Positions 1 to 10,800 of a stretch of DNA of 64,000 nucleotides are shown piece after piece. This DNA is from Catonella morbi ATCC 51271 (GTDB lineage: Bacteria; Bacillota; Clostridia; Lachnospirales; Lachnospiraceae). Position 1 is the first letter of the stretch. Each line of letters opens with the position of its first letter. The position numbers and the translations under genes are program-made. The DNA lies in NCBI RefSeq assembly GCF_000160035.2, contig NZ_KI535366.1:606112-670111 (forward strand), read 5' to 3'. The notes beneath the pieces were generated by a model. The model was not told where the DNA came from. It did no database searches and saw only the letters and a program-made list of their open reading frames with translations.

Positions 1-715
1 TAACGTTATTCCAAAAAGAATGCAAAAAACGTTCGTCCTCAAGCGTAACTTCAGAGCCACCTATGATTTTCCTATTCACACGGAAAATTGTGTATAACGT
101 AAACAGTTTAGACGAGTTTTTTCCTAAGTTATCCTTCTCTAAGTCCGTGTACTTGTTTAAAAAAGGATTATCTCTGACAATTCCCTTTGTCAGAACAGCA
201 AGAGGATCTCTAGTCTCAAAACATGTGTTGATTGAATTCGAACTTTTTTGAGCATTCATATTCAAATCCGTAAACATCTGCTGGCTCTTTTCAAGCCCCC
301 GATCTTCAAATAGCACAACTGAAATCGTTTCGTCTTCCAGTGTTTCATCCTCTGCCAGTGCCTGAGCTATAGCTGCACGCCTATGTTGTCCGTCATTGAT
401 CAACATCTTTGCATCCATACTAATTTTCAGCAGACCGGTGTTTTCTAATTCCTTGCTCTCTTGGAAGCTGAACTTACCATCAATTGATGCCGTAAGTGAT
501 GAAAAGATGTATGAATCACGATTCTCCAAAATGTAAGTCTTGATTTCCGGTATTCTTGATTCATTCAATCTTCTCTGTGCTCTGAACTCAGGCGGGATAT
601 ATTCGATTGGTTCAGGCAAGAGTTTTACAAGATACTTTAACGGTATCATCGTGATATAGTATTCGCGTCCCGCTTGGATACCCTTAACTGCAGGAAAATT
701 GTACGTGAAATCCAT
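1..715 (-). CDS. dndB: DndB-like DGQHR-domain protein (C-terminus beyond window)
   Basis: I translated this by hand; 238 codons are visible and the frame is still open at the left edge, so the C-terminal part is missing. The protein starts MDFTYNFPAVKGIQAGREYY, contains the block EFRAQRRLNESRIPEI (about residues 43-58) and the diagnostic NDGQHRRAAIAQAL motif (about 108-121). These are hallmarks of DndB, the DGQHR-domain protein of DNA phosphorothioation (dnd) clusters, which is reported to regulate dnd expression rather than to catalyse sulfur insertion. The ATG at 713-715 follows a GGAG site. It is the last island gene in the window and has its own promoter with a repeated operator. DpdB of 7-deazaguanine clusters may be a related protein, so the genes to the left (dndCDE or dpdA) decide which modification is made. 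Family call strong, pathway inferred. Confidence 0.85.
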   Translation of the reverse strand, partial: MDFTYNFPAVKGIQAGREYYITMIPLKYLVKLLPEPIEYIPPEFRAQRRLNESRIPEIKTYILENRDSYIFSSLTASIDGKFSFQESKELENTGLLKISMDAKMLINDGQHRRAAIAQALAEDETLEDETISVVLFEDRGLEKSQQMFTDLNMNAQKSSNSINTCFETRDPLAVLTKGIVRDNPFLNKYTDLEKDNLGKNSSKLFTLYTIFRVNRKIIGGSEVTLEDERFLHSFWNNV

Positions 716-735
716 CTTTCATCTCCATAAAAAAT

Positions 736-771
736 ATACTTAAGTAGTTACGTAAGTAGCTACTTAAGTAT
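736..771. promoter_or_regulatory. Triple 12-bp palindromic repeat, probable operator of dndB
   Basis: Three 12-bp units lie head to tail: 736-747, 748-759 and 760-771. On the minus strand they read ATACTTAAGTAG, CTACTTACGTAA and CTACTTAAGTAT. Each has a palindromic TACTTA(A/C)GTA core, and the outer 13 bp (735-747 and 760-772) form a perfect inverted repeat. The array starts inside the -10 box of the dndB-like promoter and ends about 20 bp before the start codon. That is where a repressor would sit. DndB itself is the obvious candidate binder, but this is inference. Confidence 0.75.
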
Positions 772-795
772 ACCATTCTATCGTATGATCGTCAA
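767..795 (-). promoter_or_regulatory. Promoter of the dndB-like gene
   Basis: On the minus strand TTGACG (790-795) is followed after exactly 17 bp by TATACT (767-772), a near-consensus housekeeping promoter. Its -10 box overlaps the first operator repeat. It lies in the 99-bp gap after the 218-residue gene, so the DndB-like gene and whatever follows it to the left can be transcribed separately from the helicase block. Confidence 0.75.
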
Positions 796-814
796 ATAAA
801 ATCTTGTGTTATTT

Positions 815-1471
815 TTACTGCCCAAATGTAAGTTTTATCCGTTTTTTAAGGTTTTCTTTCTCTATCCACTCCAGGACATCAGATGTCAAATCCTCCAATG
901 AAGCCCGATGCTCCATCATCTTTTTTAAGAACTCTACTATTGAATCATTAAGCTCCAATTTCCCAATTAGTTCGTTAGCTTCATCTAACGCTTCCGTCAT
1001 TCTAATGACATCATTAACGTTAGCATTCCAACTTGCCGTTGCGTTAATGTCACTTATCAATGACGTTGCTTCAGCATCTGATAGATTTCTAGCAATGCCC
1101 AAGATTTCTCTAATCGAGGATGTTTTTCCGGTATGATAAGTCTTCCACTCTTCTACAAGTGCTCCGTTTATTTCTCGGTTCATACCATTTATTCTGGCCG
1201 TATCAGCCGCTTTGACATGCCTTTGAGCTATAGCCATCTTGCATGTTTCAAGCATCTCAGCAATTTTCTTAGAAACTTCTTGAGTTTCTTCGAAATCAGC
1301 CCCTTCTCTCACACCACATAAATGTGTGACTGTCTGTTTTACACCATTAATGGCGTTTGTAAAATTAGCATCAATGTTATGCTGTTCACTACTCTTCTGA
1401 GCTTCCTCATCCCTTACTTTGAAATCAGACACAACGGCAGTATTTGTTTCAATCAAATCTATCAACATCAC
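815..1471 (-). CDS. Hypothetical protein of the defence island, helical
   Basis: A 218-residue protein I do not recognise. It is almost entirely predicted helix, rich in Glu, Lys and Ala, with heptad-like stretches around residues 55-95 and 140-215 that suggest coiled coils. No catalytic motif, signal peptide or membrane segment is visible. Its ATG overlaps the stop of the upstream DpdH-like ATPase by 4 bp (ATGA), so the two are translationally coupled and probably partner proteins. Dpd clusters contain a further gene, dpdI, after dpdH. Position would fit, but I cannot confirm similarity from sequence alone. Confidence 0.7.
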   Translation of the reverse strand: MMLIDLIETNTAVVSDFKVRDEEAQKSSEQHNIDANFTNAINGVKQTVTHLCGVREGADFEETQEVSKKIAEMLETCKMAIAQRHVKAADTARINGMNREINGALVEEWKTYHTGKTSSIREILGIARNLSDAEATSLISDINATASWNANVNDVIRMTEALDEANELIGKLELNDSIVEFLKKMMEHRASLEDLTSDVLEWIEKENLKKRIKLTFGQ

Positions 1472-4400
1472 TTATTCACCGCCCTTTCATATAGTCCGAT
1501 GCATTCTTCTACTATTTTCTTCTCATTTTCATAAGGCAAGTCAGGCTTTTGTTCTGTACCAGATTCAAAGCCACCACTCTTCTTTTTAATCTGGCCATTT
1601 ACATTTTCCATATCTTTGACTACCTTATTCACCAAGGTCCTAAAGTCGCTAATGACCTGAAGCGGGTCGTGTGACATCAGAATTAAGACCTCTATCATAT
1701 CCTTTTCTTCAATTATCTTCTCTATGTCCTCTAATGCCCTACTAATATCACCTCTTTTGGTCTTAACCTTGTTAATAAGATTAGCGTCATAAGCAGCGAA
1801 TAATTGCGCCTTATTCACTTCGTCATAATATCCTTTTATCTTTTCAACAAGTTCTAGTAGCTCCGTTGATTTCATTGAAGAAACACCAAGCACAGCTTTT
1901 AGCTCATCATGGACTTCGGTTATTTTTTGCAATTCGCTTTGATATGCCTTATCGACTCTAGTGACTATTTTTTCAAACTGAACTCTAAACTCGTCTCTGG
2001 TAGTGACTTTATCCTTTTTACTACTCTCATCACATTCCAGAGTCAGCAATGCCTTCTTAACCTTGTTAAAGAGCGCATCAAACTCAGGTCGGTTTAAATA
2101 TATCTTTGAGCCGCCCCTTGTACCCTGTATAAGATTAAAATACTGTAATACAACCTTTCGATTTTCTTTATGTTTATCTGTACTTAGAATAGTATCAAGC
2201 AATCTATTCCAATCCAATGAATGCTCAGACAACTCAGCTTTAGCGCATAAGTCATTTTCTAAGAATAGCTCAGAGGAATACTTTTTCCACCGACAATCAA
2301 TTTGGCCAAAAAAGATTTGCCGGAACAATTCCGATCCGAAAGCATATTCTTGGTAAATACACTCGCTTTTGTCAAATGATTTGACAGCATTAACAATGGC
2401 TCCCTTATTCTTTTCTGTCCATGTTTCAACTACTAATGCAAAGTAATCACCGTTTTCAAAATTCCAGGTTTTATTACCTAGCTCCGTCCATCTTATGAAC
2501 GCTTCTACTATTTCCTGGTTTTTCCTCGTTGCTTCAATAACATATAAAACTCTATCTAAACCACTTGACTGATTCTGGAAACCAATAAAGTTCTTATATT
2601 TTGAATTGCTTATTTTATCAAGTGTATCTAGTGAAACTCCTTCACTCTGCCAGTTTATAGCGGACACAATATACTTAGTTATCTCATCTCTGGCATTGCT
2701 AAGTAAAACAACATTGTCGGTAGTGGCACCTACATTAATCTTTGAACCACCAACCCATTTATTTAAAGCATCTATGGCATTGTTTATTCGTTTTACCGAT
2801 GTCGCATTCACTTGCTCCACCGGTGATGGTGGAGTTGTTTTATCAGGCTTTGGAGCTACAGTGGGTTTTACCGTAGGCTGAACAGCCGAAGCTTTAATAA
2901 TTGTCATATTAGACAAAATCGGCAAACCCAACTCACTGTAGATGTTCTCAGGAACTCCAGCAATTAATCTTGTGCCGTCATCCAAAACTATTACGTTATC
3001 TTTAGCATTTCCCCAAAGACACGTGAACAAATATAATCTCTCTTTTACATCGTCTCCAACATTCGTCAAGTTGAAGATTCTAGTTCTAAGAGCAGACGAG
3101 TCATTTCCGTTATACGGTTTAAGTTCAATGTTCGGAAAACTGTCCAAACGATATAAAGCATCCTTAACAATCGGTTCAATGATATATTGTAAAATGTATC
3201 TTGGAGTTCTCAGCTGCTTCGTCGACAACCTGAAGTTATATAAGTTTCGAATTGCCGATTTTGTAAACGGATATAAACACAACTTCTTTCCAGAACTAGT
3301 TGTATAGCATTCCCAGTCTTTTCCCTCTGTAACACTATGAACAGGATATTTCTCAGACGATGCCCCTTCTAAAATCCATTGCTGTAATGCCTCAGTTTCA
3401 AGAGACATAGAGTTAAGGTAACGAGCAACAAATTCATATAAGTAATCGTCATTGAACACATCATTGGGCAGGTTGATATATAAAGACACTCTGTCTCTGT
3501 AGTTTGTTTTGAAAGTATCCTTAAAATATCCTGATGTTATACCAATTACCGAAGAAATGCGGCACAGATCCTCATTTCCATATCCGGTATGTTCTGTTGT
3601 CAACGCATTAAGTAGCGCTGCATTAACACCGGTAAAGGATGTAATATCCTCAATAAGAATCGTAAGACGCTTCCCATCATTTTTAAGTGCCCTTCTTATA
3701 TCTTTAAAGATCTCCTCAAAGTCACCTGACTCCAAGCCAGAACAGCGTTGAATCACAACGTCTAGAAACTGATTCAAATACTTTGCTATTGCATCCTTTT
3801 TTTCGGGATTCAATGATAATTTTCTAGCCATTTTAATAGTGTCTTTGTCGGCATTTTCTTCAATATCTTCTATATCATCGTCGTTAAAATCAAAATCTTC
3901 AGCCAAGAAAAATGCATCAATATCACTGGCAACTTTACCTGATTGTGCGACCTTCATATAGATTCTATCTATCGGTCCATCGATCTCAAGCATTCTGCTC
4001 TGTACTTTTTTATACTTCAGAAAAGCAACGAGTTTTCTTTTCTCATTAGGGCTAATATCTGCCTTATCTTCGCCTTCGCTATTATCATCCTCATATTGAT
4101 CCTCATCATGTTCAACTTCCAATATGAACTTTGACAGTATTTCACCCTTAAGTTTGTTCTCGTCAATAACAGCTGTAGCTTCTACTAGTCTTTTATATAC
4201 TTCTTTATTAGCAATTGCAGATATCTCTGGCTTATCCAGCAACTGCTTTATGGTGCCTTTTAGAGTATTATCACTTCTTCTTACAAAAAGAATTACTTCA
4301 TCTTCAGGTCTCTCATTGAGAAGCCTCTCGTTAAACCACCTTATAAGGTGTGATTTACCTGCACCACTTTCACCTACAACCAACAAAAGCTGATGATTAT

Positions 4401-4614
4401 CGTCTGGACGAAAAATAAACCGTGAAATTACATCTTCCTCACTTTTTGCCTCCTGAAACCTTACAGATCTAGAAGAATCTGTAGGATCAAACTTCGAATA
4501 CAGTTCAATATTGTTGACTACAACATGGGTTGCCAAAAAATCAGATCGTGACGTTGTCATCGTATCCGGGCGAAGAACTTCATTTATTCTTTTTTTTGCT
4601 ATTTCTGTATTCAT
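1468..4614 (-). CDS. dpdH: DpdH-like P-loop ATPase
   Basis: A 1,048-residue protein with a Walker A motif GESGAGKS at residues 81-88, an acidic linker rich in Asp/Glu (about 165-262), a Walker B strand LTILIEDI (about 317-324) and a sensor-like VIGITSGYF (about 357-365). This is an AAA/STAND-like ATPase core. The long C-terminal half has helical and coiled segments. Size, N-terminal ATPase and position after a DpdG-like gene match DpdH of 7-deazapurine (Dpd) restriction clusters. DptF/DndF-type ATPases of phosphorothioate restriction are an alternative. The start lies 4 bp after the DpdG-like stop. It would couple ATP hydrolysis to recognition or effector activation; the exact role is unknown. 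Confidence 0.65.
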   Translation of the reverse strand: MNTEIAKKRINEVLRPDTMTTSRSDFLATHVVVNNIELYSKFDPTDSSRSVRFQEAKSEEDVISRFIFRPDDNHQLLLVVGESGAGKSHLIRWFNERLLNERPEDEVILFVRRSDNTLKGTIKQLLDKPEISAIANKEVYKRLVEATAVIDENKLKGEILSKFILEVEHDEDQYEDDNSEGEDKADISPNEKRKLVAFLKYKKVQSRMLEIDGPIDRIYMKVAQSGKVASDIDAFFLAEDFDFNDDDIEDIEENADKDTIKMARKLSLNPEKKDAIAKYLNQFLDVVIQRCSGLESGDFEEIFKDIRRALKNDGKRLTILIEDITSFTGVNAALLNALTTEHTGYGNEDLCRISSVIGITSGYFKDTFKTNYRDRVSLYINLPNDVFNDDYLYEFVARYLNSMSLETEALQQWILEGASSEKYPVHSVTEGKDWECYTTSSGKKLCLYPFTKSAIRNLYNFRLSTKQLRTPRYILQYIIEPIVKDALYRLDSFPNIELKPYNGNDSSALRTRIFNLTNVGDDVKERLYLFTCLWGNAKDNVIVLDDGTRLIAGVPENIYSELGLPILSNMTIIKASAVQPTVKPTVAPKPDKTTPPSPVEQVNATSVKRINNAIDALNKWVGGSKINVGATTDNVVLLSNARDEITKYIVSAINWQSEGVSLDTLDKISNSKYKNFIGFQNQSSGLDRVLYVIEATRKNQEIVEAFIRWTELGNKTWNFENGDYFALVVETWTEKNKGAIVNAVKSFDKSECIYQEYAFGSELFRQIFFGQIDCRWKKYSSELFLENDLCAKAELSEHSLDWNRLLDTILSTDKHKENRKVVLQYFNLIQGTRGGSKIYLNRPEFDALFNKVKKALLTLECDESSKKDKVTTRDEFRVQFEKIVTRVDKAYQSELQKITEVHDELKAVLGVSSMKSTELLELVEKIKGYYDEVNKAQLFAAYDANLINKVKTKRGDISRALEDIEKIIEEKDMIEVLILMSHDPLQVISDFRTLVNKVVKDMENVNGQIKKKSGGFESGTEQKPDLPYENEKKIVEECIGLYERAVNK

Positions 4615-4618
4615 CTAA

Positions 4619-5416
4619 TCACTCCCCCTTATATACCACGTCGGTAATGATTGAAGAAAACGGATGCAAGTTCATATTGGTCATATTCCATTCATCGCTT
4701 CTATCGTTTACGGTTTTAAGTTCTATTACGCCCAAATCATTAAGCGTCCTAAATGCGTTTGACAATGCTAAATTCATTCTCCTCGAGTTCTCATCTTCCT
4801 GACTCAAGCAGATACTTATCGAGGGATGAAGCATGGTAATAAACTCATCAATCGTATATGCTTTTCCCTTTTCAACAGATGAATTCCTTATGATATCTTT
4901 TAAGAATGTTGACGCATTCGGCAGGAAAAACATGTCATGGAGAAATCCGAAACCTAAAAAGGTGGCCCAAAATCTCCAAGCTCTCATGTTTTCCTCGTTA
5001 AGATTCACAGTGGCATCATATTCATTAATTACTCCTACGAGTTTTGATACACTCTGCAAATCTTTTTCAATCTTGAAGAGATTGTCACTGTTATACATAT
5101 AGATTTGAACGGTTTTATAAAACTGGCCAGAGGAAAGCTTTTCGATGTTTCTATTCACATATCTCCTAAAATCAGAGAAGCTTGCAACATCTCCCTCATC
5201 TACAACCAATTCGAGTTGTTTAGAATCCTCATCATAATTGATTAGACTCAATTGTTTGGCCGCGTCTCTTATCATACCAAAGTATGAAGTGGACTCTTTT
5301 TTTGGTTCAACCAAACTTCGCAATTCCTTTTCTTCCATCTTGCCGTTTTTAAGTATTTGGCATAAAGAATACACTCTTTCTGGAATTGCTTCAGTCCTCA
5401 TATTACTATCAAACAT
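4619..5416 (-). CDS. dpdG: DpdG-like protein
   Basis: A 265-residue protein with no enzymatic motif that I can see. The first 70 residues look like a winged helix, and the middle carries an aromatic stretch WRFWATFLGFGFLHDMFF (about 147-164). The C-terminal part (about 215-250) looks like a second winged helix. It sits between the RecQ-like and ATPase genes with its start abutting the upstream stop, the position of dpdG in Dpd clusters. A DNA-binding adaptor role is inference from fold impression and context. Confidence 0.55.
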   Translation of the reverse strand: MFDSNMRTEAIPERVYSLCQILKNGKMEEKELRSLVEPKKESTSYFGMIRDAAKQLSLINYDEDSKQLELVVDEGDVASFSDFRRYVNRNIEKLSSGQFYKTVQIYMYNSDNLFKIEKDLQSVSKLVGVINEYDATVNLNEENMRAWRFWATFLGFGFLHDMFFLPNASTFLKDIIRNSSVEKGKAYTIDEFITMLHPSISICLSQEDENSRRMNLALSNAFRTLNDLGVIELKTVNDRSDEWNMTNMNLHPFSSIITDVVYKGE

Positions 5417-7840
5417 TTACGCCTCCATCATCTTATCCGTTATATTGTTACTTATTACTGCAGAGAATTTCTTACCATCCGCATTGATTTCAAAATCCGA
5501 TTTGACTATATGAATCCGTTTAAATCCACTACAGTTGCTCCGGTTCAAAACTGCATACTCCTTTAAAAACAAATCTTTTTTATCCGAGTAAACTATGCAA
5601 CAGATTCCCCCAAAATAATAGAGCTGCTTTTCTGCTAAAAGCCTTCTGAACTCATAAAAATTTACGACCATTAAATCCGACACTTCGGGAAATCCGCTCA
5701 ACTCAAGCTCATTATCGGTCACAACCACTCTAATTCCCATAGAAATTAGTTTTTCCAAATGCGCTTCTGACTTATCCGTTTCAATCAGGGATTCTTCTTC
5801 AAAATCCGCCAATCCTTTCATCGGTTCCGAAAGATGTTTTATTCTTTTCACTAGTGAAAATCGATCATCCTCCTCATCCACAACCTTATTGTGACTATTG
5901 CATCCAGAACAGTACTCCAAAACATATGGATACGTCCTTAAAAGCATATCCGAAATGCATATCTTATCAGCATTTACAATACCTTTTGTAATTACCGTGA
6001 ATTCCTTTGAAAACCTGGACTTTTCCTGTGTTCTAACGTCATCTAATAACTTTTCAACCCCTCTGTCAGGAAGTGACAGCCTTTTGTCTAATACCTTAAT
6101 CTTAAATACATATCGCTCCTCGGCCTTAAGGTATTTCATATCGAGAATCTCAATGAGGTTGTATCTTCGAAGAAGCAAGAGCAGATAAATGTTCCATTGT
6201 ACATCCCGAGCATTGGCTTCATCATATACATAGTTCAAGTTATATGTTGGTTTAATCTTAGTATCTATCAGAACATAGTCTTCGATTCTCTCAGACTTAG
6301 GGCTCTGGTACATGCTTAGCCAACGCCCTAATGCTGTATCAACTTTTAGTACTTTACTTCGAGTACTGACATCTAAATCCTGTTCTGGATATATGGACAT
6401 AATGCTTAGACATGGAAGGCCATCTCTTCCTCCTCTACCCAACTCTTGATAGTACAGGTTTGGGGTATCCGGAACAAAATCATGAATCACCGTACGGACA
6501 TCTGGTTTATCTACTCCCATTCCAAAAGCAGAAGTGGCAACCATAATATCGAACTCGTTGTTTTTCCAACGACGAATTAATTCATCTCGATCTTTGGAAT
6601 GAGTATCGCCAGTAAATGTTTCAACCTTGTCATATCCTGCCGATTTTATCCATTCCTTAATAATCTCCGCTCTTTCCGGCTTCATAGTATATATAATCAT
6701 TGGATGTGGCATTAAATTCACCATTTCCAATAAACGCTGCTTTTTCTCTCGGAAAGAGTTGCTTTTTGCTATACAGTATCTAGGCTCTCTTCGCAGTGAA
6801 TCACACCGGAATTCAATCCATTTATCCTCTTCAGAAAACATGTTCTTAAGCATCAAACCGGTATTACGATCTACTGTCGCAGAAAGTAATACTGTTTTAA
6901 GATCACGGTTAACCGCAAGTAACTGCTTACGCCACGGTTCTAATGCCTGATAGTCTGTTCTAAAAAAATCACCCCATTCGACTACAATGTGCGCCTCATC
7001 TATTACAATATTTTTAAGATAGCCCGCTTCATTAGCCTCAGCGATAGTATTTGCAAAATCTTCGTTTTTAATTAGAGCTTCTGGCGAAATAAATAAAAGC
7101 TTTGCCGATTTATTCTTAATTGAATTAATAATTAAATCACCATTGTCAGCACCACTTGAATAACTAAATATCTCCTGTATTGTCAGCCGGCATATAGCAT
7201 TCTTTGCAGATATTTCTTGGTCTATGGCCAAAGAAATCGTCGGAACGATTACTATAGTCAGCCCGTCTTCTTTATACGCAAGCGTTTGAGTGATTAAGCT
7301 CTTTCCACCGCCTGTAGGCAAAACTGCCAACGCAGAAAAACCCTTTGGCATTTTCAAGACACCCATAACACAGAGCTTTTGTGCTTCAGAGTAAAAGGTT
7401 TGGTTACCAGTAAGTTCTTCAATATAATCGTTTGTTTTAAGATTATAGCGTTGATCCTTATTCTCTTTAGTAACCCCAGTAACCTGAAATGCCTCTGAAA
7501 CAAATCTTTCATTCAAGTAACTCGGACACATTATGGATGCATAAATCTTTTTGTCGGAATTATACTTCAAGCCAAAAGAATTATTTGTAATCCATTCAGC
7601 CTCCTTAATCTCTATATCTGATTGAAAGGATATTAAAAAGCAACGGAGAGCCGATAAAAACTCCGTTATCTCTTGATTATCATCCAGATACGCATCGTAA
7701 AATCGTATCAGTCTCTCAACCAAGTTGCGATAATAAGGTTCAACCCCAGCAAGTAATTTTTCGAAGTATCCCCAGTCAAATTCCTCTGTGTCACCATTAA
7801 TATATTGTTCTACCAGAGATACTATTTCGCTATTATTCAT
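5417..7840 (-). CDS. dpdF: RecQ-like DEAH helicase, DpdF-like
   Basis: An 807-residue superfamily 2 helicase. Visible motifs are Walker A PTGGGKS (175-181), DEAH (281-284), LLSAT (about 318-322) and a RecQ-type second lobe with VATSAFGMGVDKPDVR (about 434-449) and the arginine-finger block QELGRGGRDG (465-474). That motif VI is characteristic of RecQ. A unique N-terminal domain of about 145 residues precedes the helicase and a long C-terminal domain follows. No HRDC domain is apparent. The start abuts the stop of the SNF2 helicase. A RecQ-like helicase beside a SNF2 helicase matches the DpdE-DpdF pair of the Dpd system. Confidence 0.72.
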   Translation of the reverse strand: MNNSEIVSLVEQYINGDTEEFDWGYFEKLLAGVEPYYRNLVERLIRFYDAYLDDNQEITEFLSALRCFLISFQSDIEIKEAEWITNNSFGLKYNSDKKIYASIMCPSYLNERFVSEAFQVTGVTKENKDQRYNLKTNDYIEELTGNQTFYSEAQKLCVMGVLKMPKGFSALAVLPTGGGKSLITQTLAYKEDGLTIVIVPTISLAIDQEISAKNAICRLTIQEIFSYSSGADNGDLIINSIKNKSAKLLFISPEALIKNEDFANTIAEANEAGYLKNIVIDEAHIVVEWGDFFRTDYQALEPWRKQLLAVNRDLKTVLLSATVDRNTGLMLKNMFSEEDKWIEFRCDSLRREPRYCIAKSNSFREKKQRLLEMVNLMPHPMIIYTMKPERAEIIKEWIKSAGYDKVETFTGDTHSKDRDELIRRWKNNEFDIMVATSAFGMGVDKPDVRTVIHDFVPDTPNLYYQELGRGGRDGLPCLSIMSIYPEQDLDVSTRSKVLKVDTALGRWLSMYQSPKSERIEDYVLIDTKIKPTYNLNYVYDEANARDVQWNIYLLLLLRRYNLIEILDMKYLKAEERYVFKIKVLDKRLSLPDRGVEKLLDDVRTQEKSRFSKEFTVITKGIVNADKICISDMLLRTYPYVLEYCSGCNSHNKVVDEEDDRFSLVKRIKHLSEPMKGLADFEEESLIETDKSEAHLEKLISMGIRVVVTDNELELSGFPEVSDLMVVNFYEFRRLLAEKQLYYFGGICCIVYSDKKDLFLKEYAVLNRSNCSGFKRIHIVKSDFEINADGKKFSAVISNNITDKMMEA

Positions 7841-10800
7841 CTATTTCACCATCCAAACGTAACAAGCAGATTCCAGCGATATAAGTGGCTTTTTAAGGCT
7901 TTCAAGAATAATATTGTACTTTGCCTCAAGCTCCTCAACGCTCTCGCCTTCCCTGCCATAGAAAGTATCAGCTGAAACACGAGCAGCGATGAGCCTCTGT
8001 ATTTCTTCTTTAGCATCACTCAAATGAGACTTGCGAGAAAGATCCTTCAAGGCTTGCTTTCTTCCAGCAGAGTAAGAACCCTCAACAAAGGATTTCCATA
8101 AATCCGCAGGAAATCTATTCTTAAACCACTCAAGATTTGAAACTCCAAATTGTTGAGAAATATGAAGAAATCCTCCGCCACCTTTTCCTCTTCTGCCCAA
8201 ATGATCGAGGCATGAATGTACGGCTTTGAAGCCCACTTCGACTAGTTTTTCGTACTCTTCAATGACTCTATCGCGAGGTACATCTTGGTACTTATCAAAT
8301 GCCACCGGCACGACAGCCATATCTGAAGTCAAGAAATTTCTGAAGTATGCTATCTCCGACGGCAAGATTCCATTGGACAATAGTAACCGCTCATTTGGCA
8401 TAACTGAGAATGTATAGATGAAACCTTCCCAGTTTATATCAGCCTGCATAGCAAAAGCAGTTGCTTGACCCTTGGTTGAATGGATTGCATTATCGACAAT
8501 ACAATCAAAAATAGCATCACCCGGTGCAAAGAAATGAAGGTAATCATTGTCAATCGCAGTTTTCCGATTAAATGTGCCTTTTATCTCCTTACCATCACTT
8601 AATCTTTTTGCTTTATATTTGCTATACAACTCATTTATCCTTGTTGCAAACTCCATCTGCCTTGATTGTAAATATGATGTCCAGTCCGGCGGAATAAGTA
8701 GCGTATTCCTAGCCGAATTCAATTGAAATTCACTCACGCTAAACCTTATTATTTCCTCATTCCCACTAGGCTTAAATCCAGCTAAGGAAGCCCAGTTAAG
8801 CATTGTTTTGGAAAAAAGTTCATTTTCGTTTTTACTATAATACCTAAGAAGGCGAGCAATCTGTCTATTAATTGGTTTATATAAGTATCCTACTGTATCA
8901 AATCTCTGCTCTCTCTTAATCTCCTTTTTCAACTGAGTAGTTGTCTCAAGAATACTAGAAACCGCATTAAATAAGCCATACCTTATATCGCTTGCTATGG
9001 CACTAAACATCTGATTGTTAATATCTTCAAGTACAATTTCCAATCCGCTCAATGATTCCTCAAATACATTGAGTCCCTTATTCCAAAATTCGAACAATTG
9101 CTGTTCCAAAGACTCCTCTGAAACTACCACAACAGAGTTAACCTCGGGTCTCTGAGGATCTCTCTCCAATCTGTCTAATCGACCAATTCTCTGTTCAATC
9201 TCATTAGCATCCCAAGGAAGATCCAAATGAATAATATAGTCAGCAACCTGAAAATTCCTTCCTTCTCCACCGGATTTGTCACATAAAAGAATACGACAAG
9301 TTTTTTCATTTTGGAAACGGTAGACATTCAACTCTAATTCATCTGAGGACATATCTGAGTTGAAAAATGACAATTCCTCTTCTTTATAAATCTGCTCTAA
9401 AACGTCACGATATAACTCAAATGTCTCCTGAAAGCTTGTAAATATGACAATTTTTCCCTTATATAGCTCTTGATCAAGATAATCTATTACTTTCAACATC
9501 CTGTCTTCATAATCTTCGGGATTATCAAGTATTTCTAAGATGTTTTCTGCATTATACTTTTCTTCAGCGTACCATTTGTAAACAGCATCTTTTAGATCTT
9601 TGCTGGTAATATCACTTAATTCTAATTCTTTACGAAATGCAGACGCGGAACTAAAGTATGAGCTCAGCAATGGCTTATATACTGTCATTAACTTCTCAAC
9701 ACTTAGGTTTTCTTCGGTCTCCATTAATTCCAAAATAAGTTGATAAACAGCATACTCGCTTGCTCTGCTTTGATACGTGATTTCACTATATAGTTTCCTT
9801 ACCGGTCTAGTATGTGAAGCGTAGTCATCTCTATATAAAATATTTCTTCTGTTTCTTATAATGCAACGCTCTATTTGATAGTTGTCGCATACATATGATA
9901 TGGCAATATACATTTTATTAATGCCAAGGCCCTCATCTTCTGCGCTAATATCTTCCACCAACTTATCGTATGCCTTGTCATTGATAAGATCTGAGACGTT
10001 TTCTAAGCCATCCGTGATATCATCAAAGAGATCAAGGCATTTTCTATCTTGTCTCACATCTCCGTCTTCATTGTCATTAATCTCATCTTGCAAATCATCA
10101 ACGTCATCAATTACGCCCATTATTTGCGTGATAATCTTGCTTTGTAGTTCTACCAACGCTTCAAATGATTCATCCGAGTAATCATCGTATTTATACGGAT
10201 CTAGTAACCGTAGTAAGTTTAAGTAATCTGATGTTCGACGCTGTAATGGAGTCGCCGAAAGCAAGAGTATGTTATCTGCCTTTCTGCTGATAGTATGAAA
10301 TTTACTATAATAATCATCGCTAAGAAGCCTATGTACCTCGTCTACCACAACGAAATCATAAGCTTTATCATCGTTCACATTAATGAATTCAGAGAAGCTC
10401 TCCAAACTCACATTATTTCCATTGGCATCTTTTCCTTGTGCTATGTCGAACTTCAAAAACAGTTCAACTCTCCACTGCTCTTTTAATCCGTCTGGAACTA
10501 TTATCAAAACTTTTTTATTTGAATTGTTAAGCAAAAATAACTTTAATACCGCCGATGCCTCAATGGTTTTTCCCATACCAACTTCATCTGTGAGCATATA
10601 TCTGCAGTGTTTTTCCTGATTACACCGCATAATTGTATTAAGCTGGTGAGGCATCAAGTATATTTTGCATCCTGCTAATTCCTTAAAACCCAATATAGAA
10701 TTGTCCAGGATTTTGTTGACACGATTCACAACACTTCGCCCCAAATACCAGCTAGGGTTCTGAAATTCGTACTTGCTCAACTGTACGGTTGGCGATACTC

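Noticed and set aside
63-251. Plus-strand open frame near the left edge
   Set aside because: It is antisense to the DndB-like gene, which has the family motifs; no ribosome site or similarity supports the plus strand.
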